A program made the translations under genes and the position numbers. 51,572 nucleotides of DNA. Origin: Ignavibacteria bacterium (lineage in GTDB: Bacteria; Bacteroidota; Ignavibacteria; Kapaibacteriales; UBA2268). Numbering within the stretch: position 1 is the first letter of the stretch; each line of letters starts with the position of its first letter. Positions 18,628 to 29,800 of the stretch are shown one piece after another. Location of the stretch: positions 1-51,572 of the forward strand of contig JAISJI010000042.1 in assembly GCA_031261605.1 (NCBI GenBank), read 5' to 3'. The notes under the pieces were generated by a model, which was not told the origin of the DNA, did not search any database, and saw only the letters and a program-made list of their open reading frames with translations.

Positions 18628-19416
18628 ATGGAATATTTAGTTGTTGAAAAACTTAATAGTTATCGCAATAGAGTTGCATTTTATGCTATTCTCGTATTAG
18701 CTATGTTTTTTGGAATATATGCGGTTAGGTTTGGATTGGAATTTGACAAGTATTCTATATTTCTATTGCTATACGACTATATCTCAGTTCCATTGCTACT
18801 ACTATCCGCTGTAATCATTGATGCCATAGCACCGAATAGGCATTGGTATTCCATTGGCATTTCACTGAATAGGAAGTTAGCGAAGCAAGTTGTTGCTACT
18901 ACACTGATGGGTGCTGGTGGCATCGCATTGCTTGCGGTTGTCGCTGTCGTTAGCGGTGCCTCTGGATACACTATGCAATGCAATACCGATGGAATGGTAG
19001 CCAATACTATTTGGCTTATAAACGCTGCTGTGTTAGAGGAATTGGTATTCAGAGGATATGTATTCCAAAATCTATGTCAGAGGTTCAGTTCTAATCTGCA
19101 AGTAGCAGTCATACTTGGCGTGAGTTCCGTTCTGTTTTCTGTGTCTCACTTCTTTGCTCGCTCTTTTGATTTGCTATTCTTCATTAATGTTTTGCTTGCC
19201 GGAGTATTGCTGGGCTTGATGTATATTAGAAGTAGCTGTTTGTGGCTATCTATATGCTTTCATATTACTTGGAATTGGACAATGTTGGTATTCTTTGAGC
19301 AGATAATACAAATTAAATATGACTATGAAGGCAGTATTGGATGTAGTATTATCCTAATTTTTCTTATTTTTGTAATAACGCTATTTCCAAAAAACAATAT
19401 AAATGAAAGCACATAA
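18628..19416 (+). CDS. CPBP-family (CAAX/Abi) intramembrane protease
   Basis: A 262-residue polytopic membrane protein with about seven hydrophobic segments. The glutamate motif EELVFRG (residues 137-143), the later SVSHFF and the third motif HITWNW are those of type II CAAX/CPBP intramembrane metalloproteases. Bacterial members have roles in peptide processing or self-protection; the substrate here is unknown. Its last 14 bases overlap the start of the Omp85-like gene, so the two are translationally coupled. Confidence 0.85.
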   Translation: MEYLVVEKLNSYRNRVAFYAILVLAMFFGIYAVRFGLEFDKYSIFLLLYDYISVPLLLLSAVIIDAIAPNRHWYSIGISLNRKLAKQVVATTLMGAGGIALLAVVAVVSGASGYTMQCNTDGMVANTIWLINAAVLEELVFRGYVFQNLCQRFSSNLQVAVILGVSSVLFSVSHFFARSFDLLFFINVLLAGVLLGLMYIRSSCLWLSICFHITWNWTMLVFFEQIIQIKYDYEGSIGCSIILIFLIFVITLFPKNNINEST

Positions 19417-21067
19417 ATTCATATACATAATTCTAACGCTGCTTGTATGCCAGCGGCTCACAGCCGAGGATATTATACGCAATATTTTTATAGACAGAAA
19501 GGAAGTATTTGAGAAGACAGATGCCGATTGGTTCTTTGCATCTCCGCTGCTCAATTCACTCCACGCACTTACGAAAGAGTATATAATTAGAGATGAGTTG
19601 CTCTTTAAGGAAGACGGCGGTTTGTATGAAGATATGTTTTTAGAAACGGAGCGAAACCTGCGTGCAACAGGGCTTTTCACAGATATAAAGATAGAATTGG
19701 AAGACGCTGGTAGCGGTATTTACGATGTCTATGTAGAGACGAAAGACCGCTGGTCGCTTTATCCATCGTTCATTATTGGTGCAAGCGGTGGTCAATACCG
19801 ACTTGGTGCTCGTCTGAAGGATTACAATTTGTTAGGACACGGCGTTATGCTGGATATGGATTACACTTACGTCCTTCGCAATGATACTACTGGATATGAA
19901 GGAACGATTGAGTTGGAGAAGAACAGGATTTTTCGCAGTGAATTGAATCTCGCTGTTGCATTATACAAAACGTATTTGCGTGATGGGCAGAATATGCAGT
20001 TATCAAAGCCCTTTCGCACACTCAATACATCTTCTGCTTACGGCATTTTTGCGAGCAATGATAGAGGCAATGACCACTTTGTGAATAAGAATTCTTACGC
20101 AATCCGCAACGCCATTATAGATACCAATATGCTACATTCATTGGACTCAATGGACTACAATCACTCATCACAACAGAAGGTAGATGTATGGTATGCACAG
20201 AGTTGGCTCTCTGGCGATAGAGTATATATCACCGGTCTATTTGAATGGCAGCAGAGCGATAGGGGTGATGCCGTATTTGACAGAGCGTATGACAACCAGA
20301 GCAAGTTGCTACTTGCATTCTCTTCTGTTGCACAAACATTCTATACCATCAATAATATCAATACATTTGCTAATGAAGACCTTGCTATTGGTGGCTGGGG
20401 AAGTGTGGTGCTGGGTGCGATATTTCCATCCAACGACAGAGGCGAAAAGGGCTTGTTCTACATTGGAGCACAAGCCGAGAAGTCCTGGCGGACAAACCGC
20501 TTTTACCTCTGGACGCAAGTTACAGCATCCAGTTCATTCAGTTCGGATTTCGCTAAATACACTTATGAAGAGGTGGATGTGCTATCTTACTTCCGCTTCA
20601 CAGACCGATTGTCGCTCGCTACGCGTATATACCAGCAAGCCGCTTGGAACTATCCGCGTATGCGTCAACTTATGCTGGATGATGGGCGTGGTGTGAGAGG
20701 CGTTGAGTTGCAGCAGATTGCCGGAGACAATAGGTTGGTTGCGAATGTGGAACTACGCTGGTTTCCTAATTTAAGAATATCGGTATTCCAATTCTCTGGC
20801 GTCCTCTTTTACGACATTGGCTCGAGTTGGCAGCAACGCTTAACGGATGCCTTTTTTAACTCTAAATTTTACTCTACTGCGGGCTTGGGCATACGCGGAC
20901 ATTTCACTAAATCCGATAATCCCGACCACACGTTCAGAGTAGATATACCATATAATTTCAATTCGCATAAGTTTGGCATATCGCTGGGAGTTGGACAATA
21001 CTTCTCTGCTTTCAGTAGTCATCAATATAAGTTGCCGGCGATATATGGTTTGGGCTATGATTACTAA
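19403..21067 (+). CDS. Omp85/BamA-like outer-membrane protein
   Basis: A 554-residue protein with a signal peptide (residues 1-21). Residues about 60-115 form one POTRA-like domain (LETERNLRATGLFTDIKIEL, then YDVYVETKDRW). The rest consists of alternating amphipathic strands with Gly and aromatic residues and the feature FRVDIPYNFNSHKFGISLGV near the C-terminus. This is the Omp85 layout with a single POTRA, shorter than BamA (about 750-800) and closer to the TamA-like or surface-antigen group. It may insert or translocate specific envelope proteins. The gene overlaps the CAAX protease by 14 bases. Confidence 0.7.
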   Translation: MKAHKFIYIILTLLVCQRLTAEDIIRNIFIDRKEVFEKTDADWFFASPLLNSLHALTKEYIIRDELLFKEDGGLYEDMFLETERNLRATGLFTDIKIELEDAGSGIYDVYVETKDRWSLYPSFIIGASGGQYRLGARLKDYNLLGHGVMLDMDYTYVLRNDTTGYEGTIELEKNRIFRSELNLAVALYKTYLRDGQNMQLSKPFRTLNTSSAYGIFASNDRGNDHFVNKNSYAIRNAIIDTNMLHSLDSMDYNHSSQQKVDVWYAQSWLSGDRVYITGLFEWQQSDRGDAVFDRAYDNQSKLLLAFSSVAQTFYTINNINTFANEDLAIGGWGSVVLGAIFPSNDRGEKGLFYIGAQAEKSWRTNRFYLWTQVTASSSFSSDFAKYTYEEVDVLSYFRFTDRLSLATRIYQQAAWNYPRMRQLMLDDGRGVRGVELQQIAGDNRLVANVELRWFPNLRISVFQFSGVLFYDIGSSWQQRLTDAFFNSKFYSTAGLGIRGHFTKSDNPDHTFRVDIPYNFNSHKFGISLGVGQYFSAFSSHQYKLPAIYGLGYDY

Positions 21068-21160
21068 AATGGATGACAAAAAACAGCAAGCATAATCAAA
21101 TATTCTATAAATAATCATATATTTGCAGAATTACTACATTCATTATTTCAATTTTATATT

Positions 21161-21289
21161 ATGAAACAGTTGCCCGACTTTTCCTATTATTATACCGATG
21201 GATATGATAACGGTGTAGTGGTGCCTATGCCCTTCCCATCTATGGACCTAAATTTATTTTATGCCGTTCATATAGTTAATGAAGAATGA
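21161..21289 (+). CDS. Possible 42-residue small protein
   Basis: An ATG-started open frame in the 266-base gap between the Omp85-like gene and the type IX cargo protein. The product is aromatic and acidic (starts MKQLPDFSYYYTDGYDNG, has VVPMPFPSMDL) with no membrane segment. A TATATTTG sequence about 30 bases upstream could be a -7 promoter element, but the matching TTTG is not at the expected place. It could be a real small gene or the relic of a longer one. Confidence 0.3.
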   Translation: MKQLPDFSYYYTDGYDNGVVVPMPFPSMDLNLFYAVHIVNEE

Positions 21290-21333
21290 GAATATATTGC
21301 CGATAATATAGACGTAATATTGGCTATAAATAT

Positions 21334-24300
21334 ATGAAAAATAAATTCTACCTACTAATTATGTTGCTTCTGCAAGCGGTTCCACTGCTTGCACAGCAAT
21401 CTATGCACCCTTACGCTTTCGTTGAGAACAAAGGGCAATGGCATAGCGACGTCCGCTATATGTTCAAAAATAGCAATTACTATGCTTGGGTTACCGATTT
21501 CGGCATCGTCTATAACTACTACCACTTCTCTACGACAAACACTGGCGATACCATACTTAGCGGCGATGTTATTCGTATGGCATTCCGCAATAATAGCAAA
21601 TATTCATACACAGCAAGTTCTCCACTAATCACCAAATACAACTATTTTTATGGTAATGACCCAGAGCAATGGGCAACAGATGTTTCTCTTTTTTCAGAAG
21701 TTATGGCAACGGATGTATATCGGAATGTGGATGTTCGCTATTATATTGACTCAAGTAATGGCTATAATTTGCGATACGATTTTATTGTGAAGCCCGGTGG
21801 TAATCCCAATGATATATGCTATACTTTGGAAGGAAATGATTCTATTGCAACGGTGAATGGCGAGTTGCTGCTCTGGACAAGTAACGGAGAATACAAGCAT
21901 ACAAATTTGATGGCATACCAAGTTGCAGAACAGAAAAAGCATAATGTAGCGTGTGATTTTGCATATACTGATGCAGTAGCATTTTCGTTAGGTGAGTATG
22001 ATAAGGATAAGACATTGGTGATAGACCCGCTTATATACTCGGTGTTGCTTGGTGGCTACGAGTATGACGCAGCGTATTCTATTGCGATGGATAACATTGG
22101 TTGTGCATATATTACAGGCGATGTTCGTTCATTGAACTATCCCACGACCACAGGAACATATAAGGATACGCTATCAACTACAGGTAGTTCAATACCCGGC
22201 TTCACGAGTGATTGTTATGTGTCAAAGGTTGCTTCGAATGGCAAATTACTTTACTTCTCTACATACATAGGGGGAACAAGGAATGATGTCGGTAGGTATA
22301 TAAAAGTGGATAACGATTGGAATATTTATATAGTTGGCGAAACGCAATCCAATGCTACAATATTGCCGGATAAGCCCTTTCCGGTACTTACGCCAGATAC
22401 AGTTCTCGGTTCTTATCCTAATGGCTGGAATGTGTTCGTGACGAAGTTAAATAGTGCAGGGAATGGCTTGCTATTCTCTGTAATGCTCGGCGGTAGTGAA
22501 AATGATTATGCTGGTGGTTTGGATTTTCTATTGGACGATTCTGGCGATGTTATTTACCTTGCGGTAGCGGCACAAATAGAAAGTAACCAAGTATATATTC
22601 CACCGATAACAACACCCGGTGCATACAAGCCGACACTAACAGGAGCACAAACCGATTGCTATATCGCTATGATAGATGCAAATGGCACAACACTTGAGCA
22701 CGCTACGTTCCTCGGTGGCAGTGGCGATGAGAAACCCTATTCTCTTGCTGTCGGAACAGAATCATATATAAATGAATCTGACATACCGGTAACTAATTAT
22801 TACATCTACGTGACAGGAACTACTACATCGGTGGATTATCCTACATCTACCGGAGCATACCAATGGCAGTATGGAGGAAATACGGATTGCTTTGTGACGA
22901 AGTTGAATACGCTATTAACCTCCGTAAATTACTCTACATATATAGGAGGTAGCAAGCCCGACTCTGCTCGTGGTATTGCTGTGGATGATATGGGATATGC
23001 GTATATCACAGGTTGGACAATGTCTGATAACTTTCCAACAATAACGCATATCAACGGAACGGGATTGAAAGCGGATACCGCTAATATCTTTGTAACGAAG
23101 TTAAATCAATCCGGTGGTATTCTCCTTTATTCTACCAATATAACTTCAAACGCAGGGAATTACGCTACCGGTATCGTTGTGGATAATGATAAATATGCAC
23201 ATATATCTGGCTTCACGATGTCTAATAATTATCCTGCGACAGCGGATGCCTTTTTTACAGATTATTCTTTATGGGGCGATGCTATCTATACAGTGTTAGA
23301 TGCGGATGGTCAGAATTTGACGTTTTCAAGTTTCATAGGTGGTAATCAATATGATTATGGATATGGGCTTGTGTTGGACTCGCTGAATGCTGCGTATATC
23401 TGCGGTGCAACGCTTTCCAATGACCAATTTCCGCATTCAATGATATTTGCAGATTCCATACAAGTAATTATTCGCTACGATAGCACATATAATTCAGGAA
23501 CAGGACAATGGACGGTCGTTCCTATCTATGGTATGCAAAAGACACTCGGCAGTTACGATGCTTTCATCTATAAAGCAACATATAGACCATACCCGGGTGA
23601 GTTAGTGACAGATATTGATACGCTTGGGAATGTGTATTGCCCGGGAGAGACGGTAACGGTAAGGATATGGACACCATACGGCTTCTATTATCCAGATAAT
23701 ATATTCTATGTGCAACTTTCCGATACAGAAGGGAATTTTCCGGCGTCTCCACTTGTTATTGGCTCATTGGCAGGAACGACTGGTGGCACACTTGATATAA
23801 CCTTTCCAGCAAATATTACACCGAGTTTGAATTATAGGATACGCGTTTATGCTACACATCCGCGTGCTTATGGTTTCCCAAATTCGCTTCCGTTGAGCAT
23901 TGCTCCACCATATATAATATTGGACTCTACTTCGTTTCCAACGACTATTTGTGCTGGCGATGAGATAGATATAAATATCAATTCTAATAAATGCTTCAAT
24001 GCTGGGAATGTGTATAGATTGGAACTTTCTGATGCTATTGGTTCATTTGCTACGCCACTTGTGCTTGCGACTGCTACCGGCAATGGTTCTATTGTGATGG
24101 CTGCGGTCTTTCCAGATACGCTTACAGCAAGCAATACTTACAAGATTCGCTGTGTATCTACTAATCCAGCCGTTACTTCAAATACGGTGACGCTATCAAT
24201 AAATACTCCGGCTATAAGCGTTAATGATGCGTATTTGGCTGCTTTGCAAGGTTTATGTGATGGGGCACATTTTGATTTTGGATTTAATGCTACGGCTTGT

Positions 24301-26664
24301 TTTACCAATGCAAATTATTTTTATCTAATACTATCCGATATCGATGGTAACTTTACCGGAGTTGTGGATACACTTGGCTTTCTGCACTCAATAGGAGCAT
24401 CGCCGACTGTGCTAAGTTGCACTATTCCACAGGACTTGCCGTATAGCACGAAGTATAAACTTAAATTGGTTGCAACATCGCCATATAGAGAGGTGGTGGT
24501 TGGTAATGGAATGTTATTTACTTTTGGTAGGGCGTATTTCAATAGTGACGGCTTGACAAATCTATCATTTTGTCGTGATTTTGATGCTGATTTGCATATT
24601 AATGCAAATGATTGCTTTGCTGCGAACAATGTATTTGAATGTTATATAAGGATAGGGGTGTCGTGGGTTTTGCTCGGAACATCGCAGGTTGGTAGCAAGG
24701 ATATTGCGATACATATTCCGGTGGACAATAGCATTGGCGATACGGCTATATTCCAAATCAAAGCGACTAATCCGGAGGTATATAGTGAAGAGATAAAGGT
24801 GGCGCTACTATCGCCAAAGGTTACAATAGCAAGCACAAATCCAGCAGAACTCTGTGCAGGTGATGCTTTTGTAGCGAGATATACGACTAATGGCTGCATT
24901 AGTGATACGTTGGATGTGAATATAGAGTTGTCACAGGATATCAACTTCGGCGATGTCGTTGTTATCGGTAGTGGAAAGGTCTTTGGAGCAAATGGAAATA
25001 TTACTTGTGCATTGCCGGACAGCATAGATGCGACTGTGCCGAATTATATTAGAGTGCATTCCACAACAGGACTTACTTCTGCATCATATATGTTGAATAT
25101 AAATGTTCCCGATATAAATATCACATCGGATATGACGGATTTGGAAGTTCTTTGCACAGGGATTAGTTTTTATATTAATTTCAGTGTAGCTGGTTGCTTC
25201 GATATTGACAATGTGTTTAAGGTAATATTATCGGATGTGTTGGGACAATTTGATACACCCGGTAGCAAGGTGATTGGCGAAATAACGAGCAATAAATCAG
25301 GACGTATCTTCGTTCAGATACCGCTTGATATGCCAGAAGGCAATGTATATCGCATTATGATTACTTCTTCGCATCCACAGATGAGGAAAATAATTAACTT
25401 CTATATTGAACTGCAACATCCATTTATACATATAGATAGTGTTAGCGGTGTGGATGGAATATGTGACCCATTGCCTGATATGTCTGCTCAAAGCCCGAAA
25501 GTAGATATGATGCTAATGGCACTTGCTGCTACTTCATACTTGTATTTTGATGTTAGTGGCTGCTTTGGCGACCTGAACGAATTTATATTGGAGATAGCGA
25601 AGGCGGATGATACTAATTTTGTGAATGCTGTTTCGATAGATACTTGTGCTTGGGATGGGCGCGAGTTCCATTTTGCATTACCGGATTGGCTTGGGAAGGA
25701 TGCTTACAGGTTGCGTGTAGTATCTACCAATCCGCGAGTTGTGAGCATTCCGTGGAAGAATGAAATTAAATTTGAGCAACCATACGCAAAACTTACGACA
25801 ACGGATGACAGCGTGCGTATATGTCGTAATATGCCATATTCATTGGCTTATGAAACGACAGAATGCTTTGATGAAGGGAATATATTTTACTTAGAAATGT
25901 CCGATGCAAGTGGCAGTTTTGCCGATGCGATTATATTGGATTATACCTCTACACTTGGATTGGGTGAGTTCAATTTTGTAGTGCCGGAATACTATATTCC
26001 AAGCAATACATATAAGTTACGCATACGCAGCACTTCGCCAGCGATGACATTCTTTCAACTGCACCTCACGGTAATTGTGAATGGACCGGAGTTACTTACC
26101 GGTAAGTTGTATCGGCTCTATCATCCTCGCAACGACACTCTGTATGTGCCATTTAGTGCTAATTGCTTTGATGCAGATGGCAAAAACTTTGTTGTGCAAC
26201 TATCAGACCCTTACGGGAAATTTACATTAAATCAAATATTGGAAATAGGATTTCATAAGGGGCTGGATTCAGCAAGAGGAATATACTCGCGTATCTGGCT
26301 ACAAGCCAGCGATGGCAAGGGCTATAGGGTGCGTGTAATATGTAGAGAGCCGGAGATTGTCGGAAGTGATAATGGAGAAGACATTATAATATTTGGAGAT
26401 ACAACGTTTATTAGTATTAATGATAATGAATTGGATGATTTTTCGGTATATCCGATTCCATTTTACGACCGCCTCTATGTCTCGCTAAATAGCGGATTAA
26501 GTGCAGAAATTACGTTGATGAATATACTTGGTCAAAGGGTTTTGGAACGAACTTATGATGAGAGCAATTTTTATATAGGGACGGATATGCTTCCTTCGGG
26601 CATCTATTATTTGCAGGTGGTAAGTGGAGGTAAGATGTATCGGAAGATAGTATTGAGGCGATAG
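21334..26664 (+). CDS. Giant SBBP-repeat secreted protein with type IX sorting domain
   Basis: A 1776-residue secreted protein. A signal peptide (1-20) is followed by the conserved opening HPYAFVENKGQWHSDVRYMF of DUF7948. Residues about 235-760 carry SBBP-type beta-propeller repeats, with recurring phrases such as FLGGSGDEKPY, AYITGWTMSDNFP and DCFVTKLN. From about 780 to 1690 come roughly nine Ig-like repeats of 95-100 residues, each with a C-x-G-D start, a CF-x-x-GN block and an R-V-x-S-T-x-P end. The last 75 residues form a type IX sorting domain (VYPIPFYDRLYVSL to YYLQVVSGGKMYRKIVLRR). It should be exported, cleaved and attached to the cell surface. A perfect hairpin follows the stop codon. 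Confidence 0.88.
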   Translation: MKNKFYLLIMLLLQAVPLLAQQSMHPYAFVENKGQWHSDVRYMFKNSNYYAWVTDFGIVYNYYHFSTTNTGDTILSGDVIRMAFRNNSKYSYTASSPLITKYNYFYGNDPEQWATDVSLFSEVMATDVYRNVDVRYYIDSSNGYNLRYDFIVKPGGNPNDICYTLEGNDSIATVNGELLLWTSNGEYKHTNLMAYQVAEQKKHNVACDFAYTDAVAFSLGEYDKDKTLVIDPLIYSVLLGGYEYDAAYSIAMDNIGCAYITGDVRSLNYPTTTGTYKDTLSTTGSSIPGFTSDCYVSKVASNGKLLYFSTYIGGTRNDVGRYIKVDNDWNIYIVGETQSNATILPDKPFPVLTPDTVLGSYPNGWNVFVTKLNSAGNGLLFSVMLGGSENDYAGGLDFLLDDSGDVIYLAVAAQIESNQVYIPPITTPGAYKPTLTGAQTDCYIAMIDANGTTLEHATFLGGSGDEKPYSLAVGTESYINESDIPVTNYYIYVTGTTTSVDYPTSTGAYQWQYGGNTDCFVTKLNTLLTSVNYSTYIGGSKPDSARGIAVDDMGYAYITGWTMSDNFPTITHINGTGLKADTANIFVTKLNQSGGILLYSTNITSNAGNYATGIVVDNDKYAHISGFTMSNNYPATADAFFTDYSLWGDAIYTVLDADGQNLTFSSFIGGNQYDYGYGLVLDSLNAAYICGATLSNDQFPHSMIFADSIQVIIRYDSTYNSGTGQWTVVPIYGMQKTLGSYDAFIYKATYRPYPGELVTDIDTLGNVYCPGETVTVRIWTPYGFYYPDNIFYVQLSDTEGNFPASPLVIGSLAGTTGGTLDITFPANITPSLNYRIRVYATHPRAYGFPNSLPLSIAPPYIILDSTSFPTTICAGDEIDININSNKCFNAGNVYRLELSDAIGSFATPLVLATATGNGSIVMAAVFPDTLTASNTYKIRCVSTNPAVTSNTVTLSINTPAISVNDAYLAALQGLCDGAHFDFGFNATACFTNANYFYLILSDIDGNFTGVVDTLGFLHSIGASPTVLSCTIPQDLPYSTKYKLKLVATSPYREVVVGNGMLFTFGRAYFNSDGLTNLSFCRDFDADLHINANDCFAANNVFECYIRIGVSWVLLGTSQVGSKDIAIHIPVDNSIGDTAIFQIKATNPEVYSEEIKVALLSPKVTIASTNPAELCAGDAFVARYTTNGCISDTLDVNIELSQDINFGDVVVIGSGKVFGANGNITCALPDSIDATVPNYIRVHSTTGLTSASYMLNINVPDINITSDMTDLEVLCTGISFYINFSVAGCFDIDNVFKVILSDVLGQFDTPGSKVIGEITSNKSGRIFVQIPLDMPEGNVYRIMITSSHPQMRKIINFYIELQHPFIHIDSVSGVDGICDPLPDMSAQSPKVDMMLMALAATSYLYFDVSGCFGDLNEFILEIAKADDTNFVNAVSIDTCAWDGREFHFALPDWLGKDAYRLRVVSTNPRVVSIPWKNEIKFEQPYAKLTTTDDSVRICRNMPYSLAYETTECFDEGNIFYLEMSDASGSFADAIILDYTSTLGLGEFNFVVPEYYIPSNTYKLRIRSTSPAMTFFQLHLTVIVNGPELLTGKLYRLYHPRNDTLYVPFSANCFDADGKNFVVQLSDPYGKFTLNQILEIGFHKGLDSARGIYSRIWLQASDGKGYRVRVICREPEIVGSDNGEDIIIFGDTTFISINDNELDDFSVYPIPFYDRLYVSLNSGLSAEITLMNILGQRVLERTYDESNFYIGTDMLPSGIYYLQVVSGGKMYRKIVLRR

Positions 26665-26687
26665 CGGTGTATAGCGAAAAAATTAGG

Positions 26688-26716
26688 CGGCTACATTATG
26701 TTGTGTAATGTAGCCG
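26688..26716 (+). terminator. Hairpin after the type IX cargo gene
   Basis: CGGCTACATTA and TAATGTAGCCG form a perfect 11-bp stem with a 7-base loop, 24 bases after the stop codon. The following TCGTTGTGT is a poor U-tract, so termination may be weak or need a factor. Confidence 0.6.
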
Positions 26717-26851
26717 TCGTTGTGTATAAATATAAATTAGTAAAATTGAATAAATGCAGTAAGAATAACAATAATTTATAAGAAAAATATTATATTGTAG
26801 GTTTGTATATAGCACAGAATTATTTTATAACAATATATTTAGGTAAAATCA

Positions 26852-29800
26852 ATGAATAACAACGCAGAATTTAAGACACTTTATAAAGTGTTAGCTGCAC
26901 TTAGTTTTCTTATAGTTTTTATAGCACTTACTATAGGTTCACAGCCATCTGTTCCTTTCTGGGATTGCGGAGAGCGTCTTGCAATGATGCGATGGCAACA
27001 GATATGTCATCCCCCCGGCACACCATTATTCTCAATAATAGGTGCTATCGTCAATGTATTAGTTCCCTTTGGGAATGTCGGTTGGCACGGTAATATGATA
27101 AGCGTAACAGCCAGTTCGCTAACAGTAATGTTCTTATTTTTTATAGCTGTTCTGGTTATTAAGAATTTACGCAAAGACCCTGTAGAGACATTAACGGATG
27201 CCCTTGCGGTGTATGGCTCTGCCTTTGTGGGAGCATTAGGATTCGGATTTAGTGCTACGCTATGGTTTAATGGCGTAGAGTCGGAGGTATATGCAACGTC
27301 AATACTTACCGTATCTATAGTGATATATCTGCTGATGCGGTGGACAACAGTTGCCGATGAGCCAGATAATGAGCGGTATTTGCTGGTCTGTCTCTATCTT
27401 ACGGCACTCTCGATGGGTGTCCATTTCTTAGGAACATTGTCCCTATTTACGATAATTCTTGTGGTCTATTTCCGCAAGTATGAAGTGACACCTAAGACCT
27501 TCCTTTGCTTAGTGATAGCGGGAGTTGTCTCATACGTCGTGGTATTGGATATGATAGCACAAGGGTTGCCGGCATACCTATCCGGACATACAACAACACG
27601 CACCGAAGCGATGGAATTTACTATCCAAAATAGTGGTGCATTGCAAGTGTTAACTGTGCTTTTGATACTTGGGATTGTCTATTGGTTCATTCGCTCTTAC
27701 AAGAAGAAGAAACCGGTTCAGTCGCTGATTTCATTTGCATTGATTTTGGTAATATTTTGTTTTTCAATATATTCACATGTATTGATTAGAGCACACGCCA
27801 ATCCACCAATGAGCGAAAATTCTCCTAAGACATTCTCTGTTCTTGGCTCATACATTAGACGCGAGCAATATGGCACAGCACCAATCTGGCCCCGTCGCTA
27901 TCAATCAGAAGATTATTTTATAAGATGTTATAATAAACAAGATAACAATGGAAATTATGTGTATGGTCAATGGAATGAACCCGGTAGAAAGATTGTTCAG
28001 CGTAAAGATGGCTCGCAAATGTATGCTACGGATTGGAATAATGTAAATACAGGTGGCGAATTAAGTTATATGTGGAAATATCAAGCAAGTCATATGTATT
28101 TCAGATACTTATTCTGGAATTTCGTTGGTAGAATGAGCAATGTGCAAGATGAAGGTGTGGCGTGGTTTGATACACGTGGAGCAGATGAGGCGAACTATAA
28201 AACGGGAAATGAAGGTGTGTATCCAATTAGATACTTCGGCTTGCCGCTGCTATTCGGGCTTATTGGTTTGTATTATCATTTCAAACGCAATCCAAAAAAC
28301 GCATTTATATTTCTATCTACTTTCCTTGTGTTTGGTGTTGTTCTGGCGTTGTATCAAAATCAGCAGGAGCCACAACCAAGAGAGCGAGATTACTTCTATG
28401 TAGGTTCGTTCTTAATATGGGGCTTGTGGATGTGTGTAGGAACTTATGCACTTATTAGTATGTTGGTAAAGAAGCGGAATGCAGTGGCATTGACTTCTGT
28501 TTTACTATTGATTTCATTTGTGTTAGTTCCGTTTAATATGGCTTACAGCACTATACCAGCATACAGCAGAGATGGCAAATGGCTTACATTTGATTACGCT
28601 TATAATGTTCTCCAAAGTTTAGCCGAAGATGCAATATTATTTACAAATGGCGATAACGATACGTTCTGTGTATGGTATATGCAGGATGTGGAGGGCGTTC
28701 GTAGAGATGTCAGAGTAGCAAATCTATCGCTTGGTCAGACATTGTGGTATGTAAATCAACTTAAGAATATGCAACCTTGGGGAGCAAAGAAAGTTCCTAT
28801 TAGTTTCTCTGATGAGAGTTTGCAAGTAGAGGACGAATATTCAGAAACAGCATTGAGTTATGAATTTGGTGCTGCTAAGACAGATAAAATAGCGGTAGAT
28901 AAATCCATATTAGCACAATTTACAAATGATGCCAATATCATTAATAACGGCTCGGTTACAATGACATTCGTTGGGAAGGAAAACCGCAAAGATGATAAGG
29001 GTAATCCGTTATACTTCTTTGGGGTAAATCATAAACTCGTTAGAGATGTTATCATTACCAATAAATTTGAGCGTCCGGTATACTTCATTTCATCAGCTGG
29101 AAGCGATGCTATGTGTGGCTTAGAGCGATATATGCGAACAGAAGGATTGTGCAAGCGTATCTGTCCCGTTCCACAGAACCAAGTAGATGGCAATGATGCC
29201 TACAATGAAGAAGTAATGGACGCATTGATAAATAATATAGATAATACAGATGCTATATCAAAGACGCAGAAATATGGCTTTAAGTTCCGCAATCTTTCTA
29301 AGGAAAGCATTTGCTACGAAGAGACAGACAGACGAACTGTAATGATGTCATACCCCGGTTTATTTATCGGTTATGCAACCTATTTAGCAGAAGTAAAGAA
29401 CGATTATGAACGCGCTCAAAAGGTTATGGACGCTTACTTAACTAACATTCCATTAAAGAAATTCCCACTTCCATCGGAATTTGAAGCAAGAATCACTTCC
29501 ATCTACCAAGTTTGCGGTAATACTGAGAAATCTCAAGTATATGCACGCATTGGCATAAAGAGTTGCGAAGAGCAAATTGCTAACGAGAATTTAGACCCAC
29601 AAGTAATATATTATGAGCAAATAGGCAGATATTATGGTCCATACCAAATTTGTGCCGATTTATATAAAATAATTGGTGAATGGGATAAGGCAAAAGCAAA
29701 ATTGGAGCAATTAGCAACAAAGATGCAGGTATACCAACAACAAGTGCAACAAAGTGGCGACAAAGAAGGCGCTATGCAACTTGGCTTTAGAGTAGCGTCC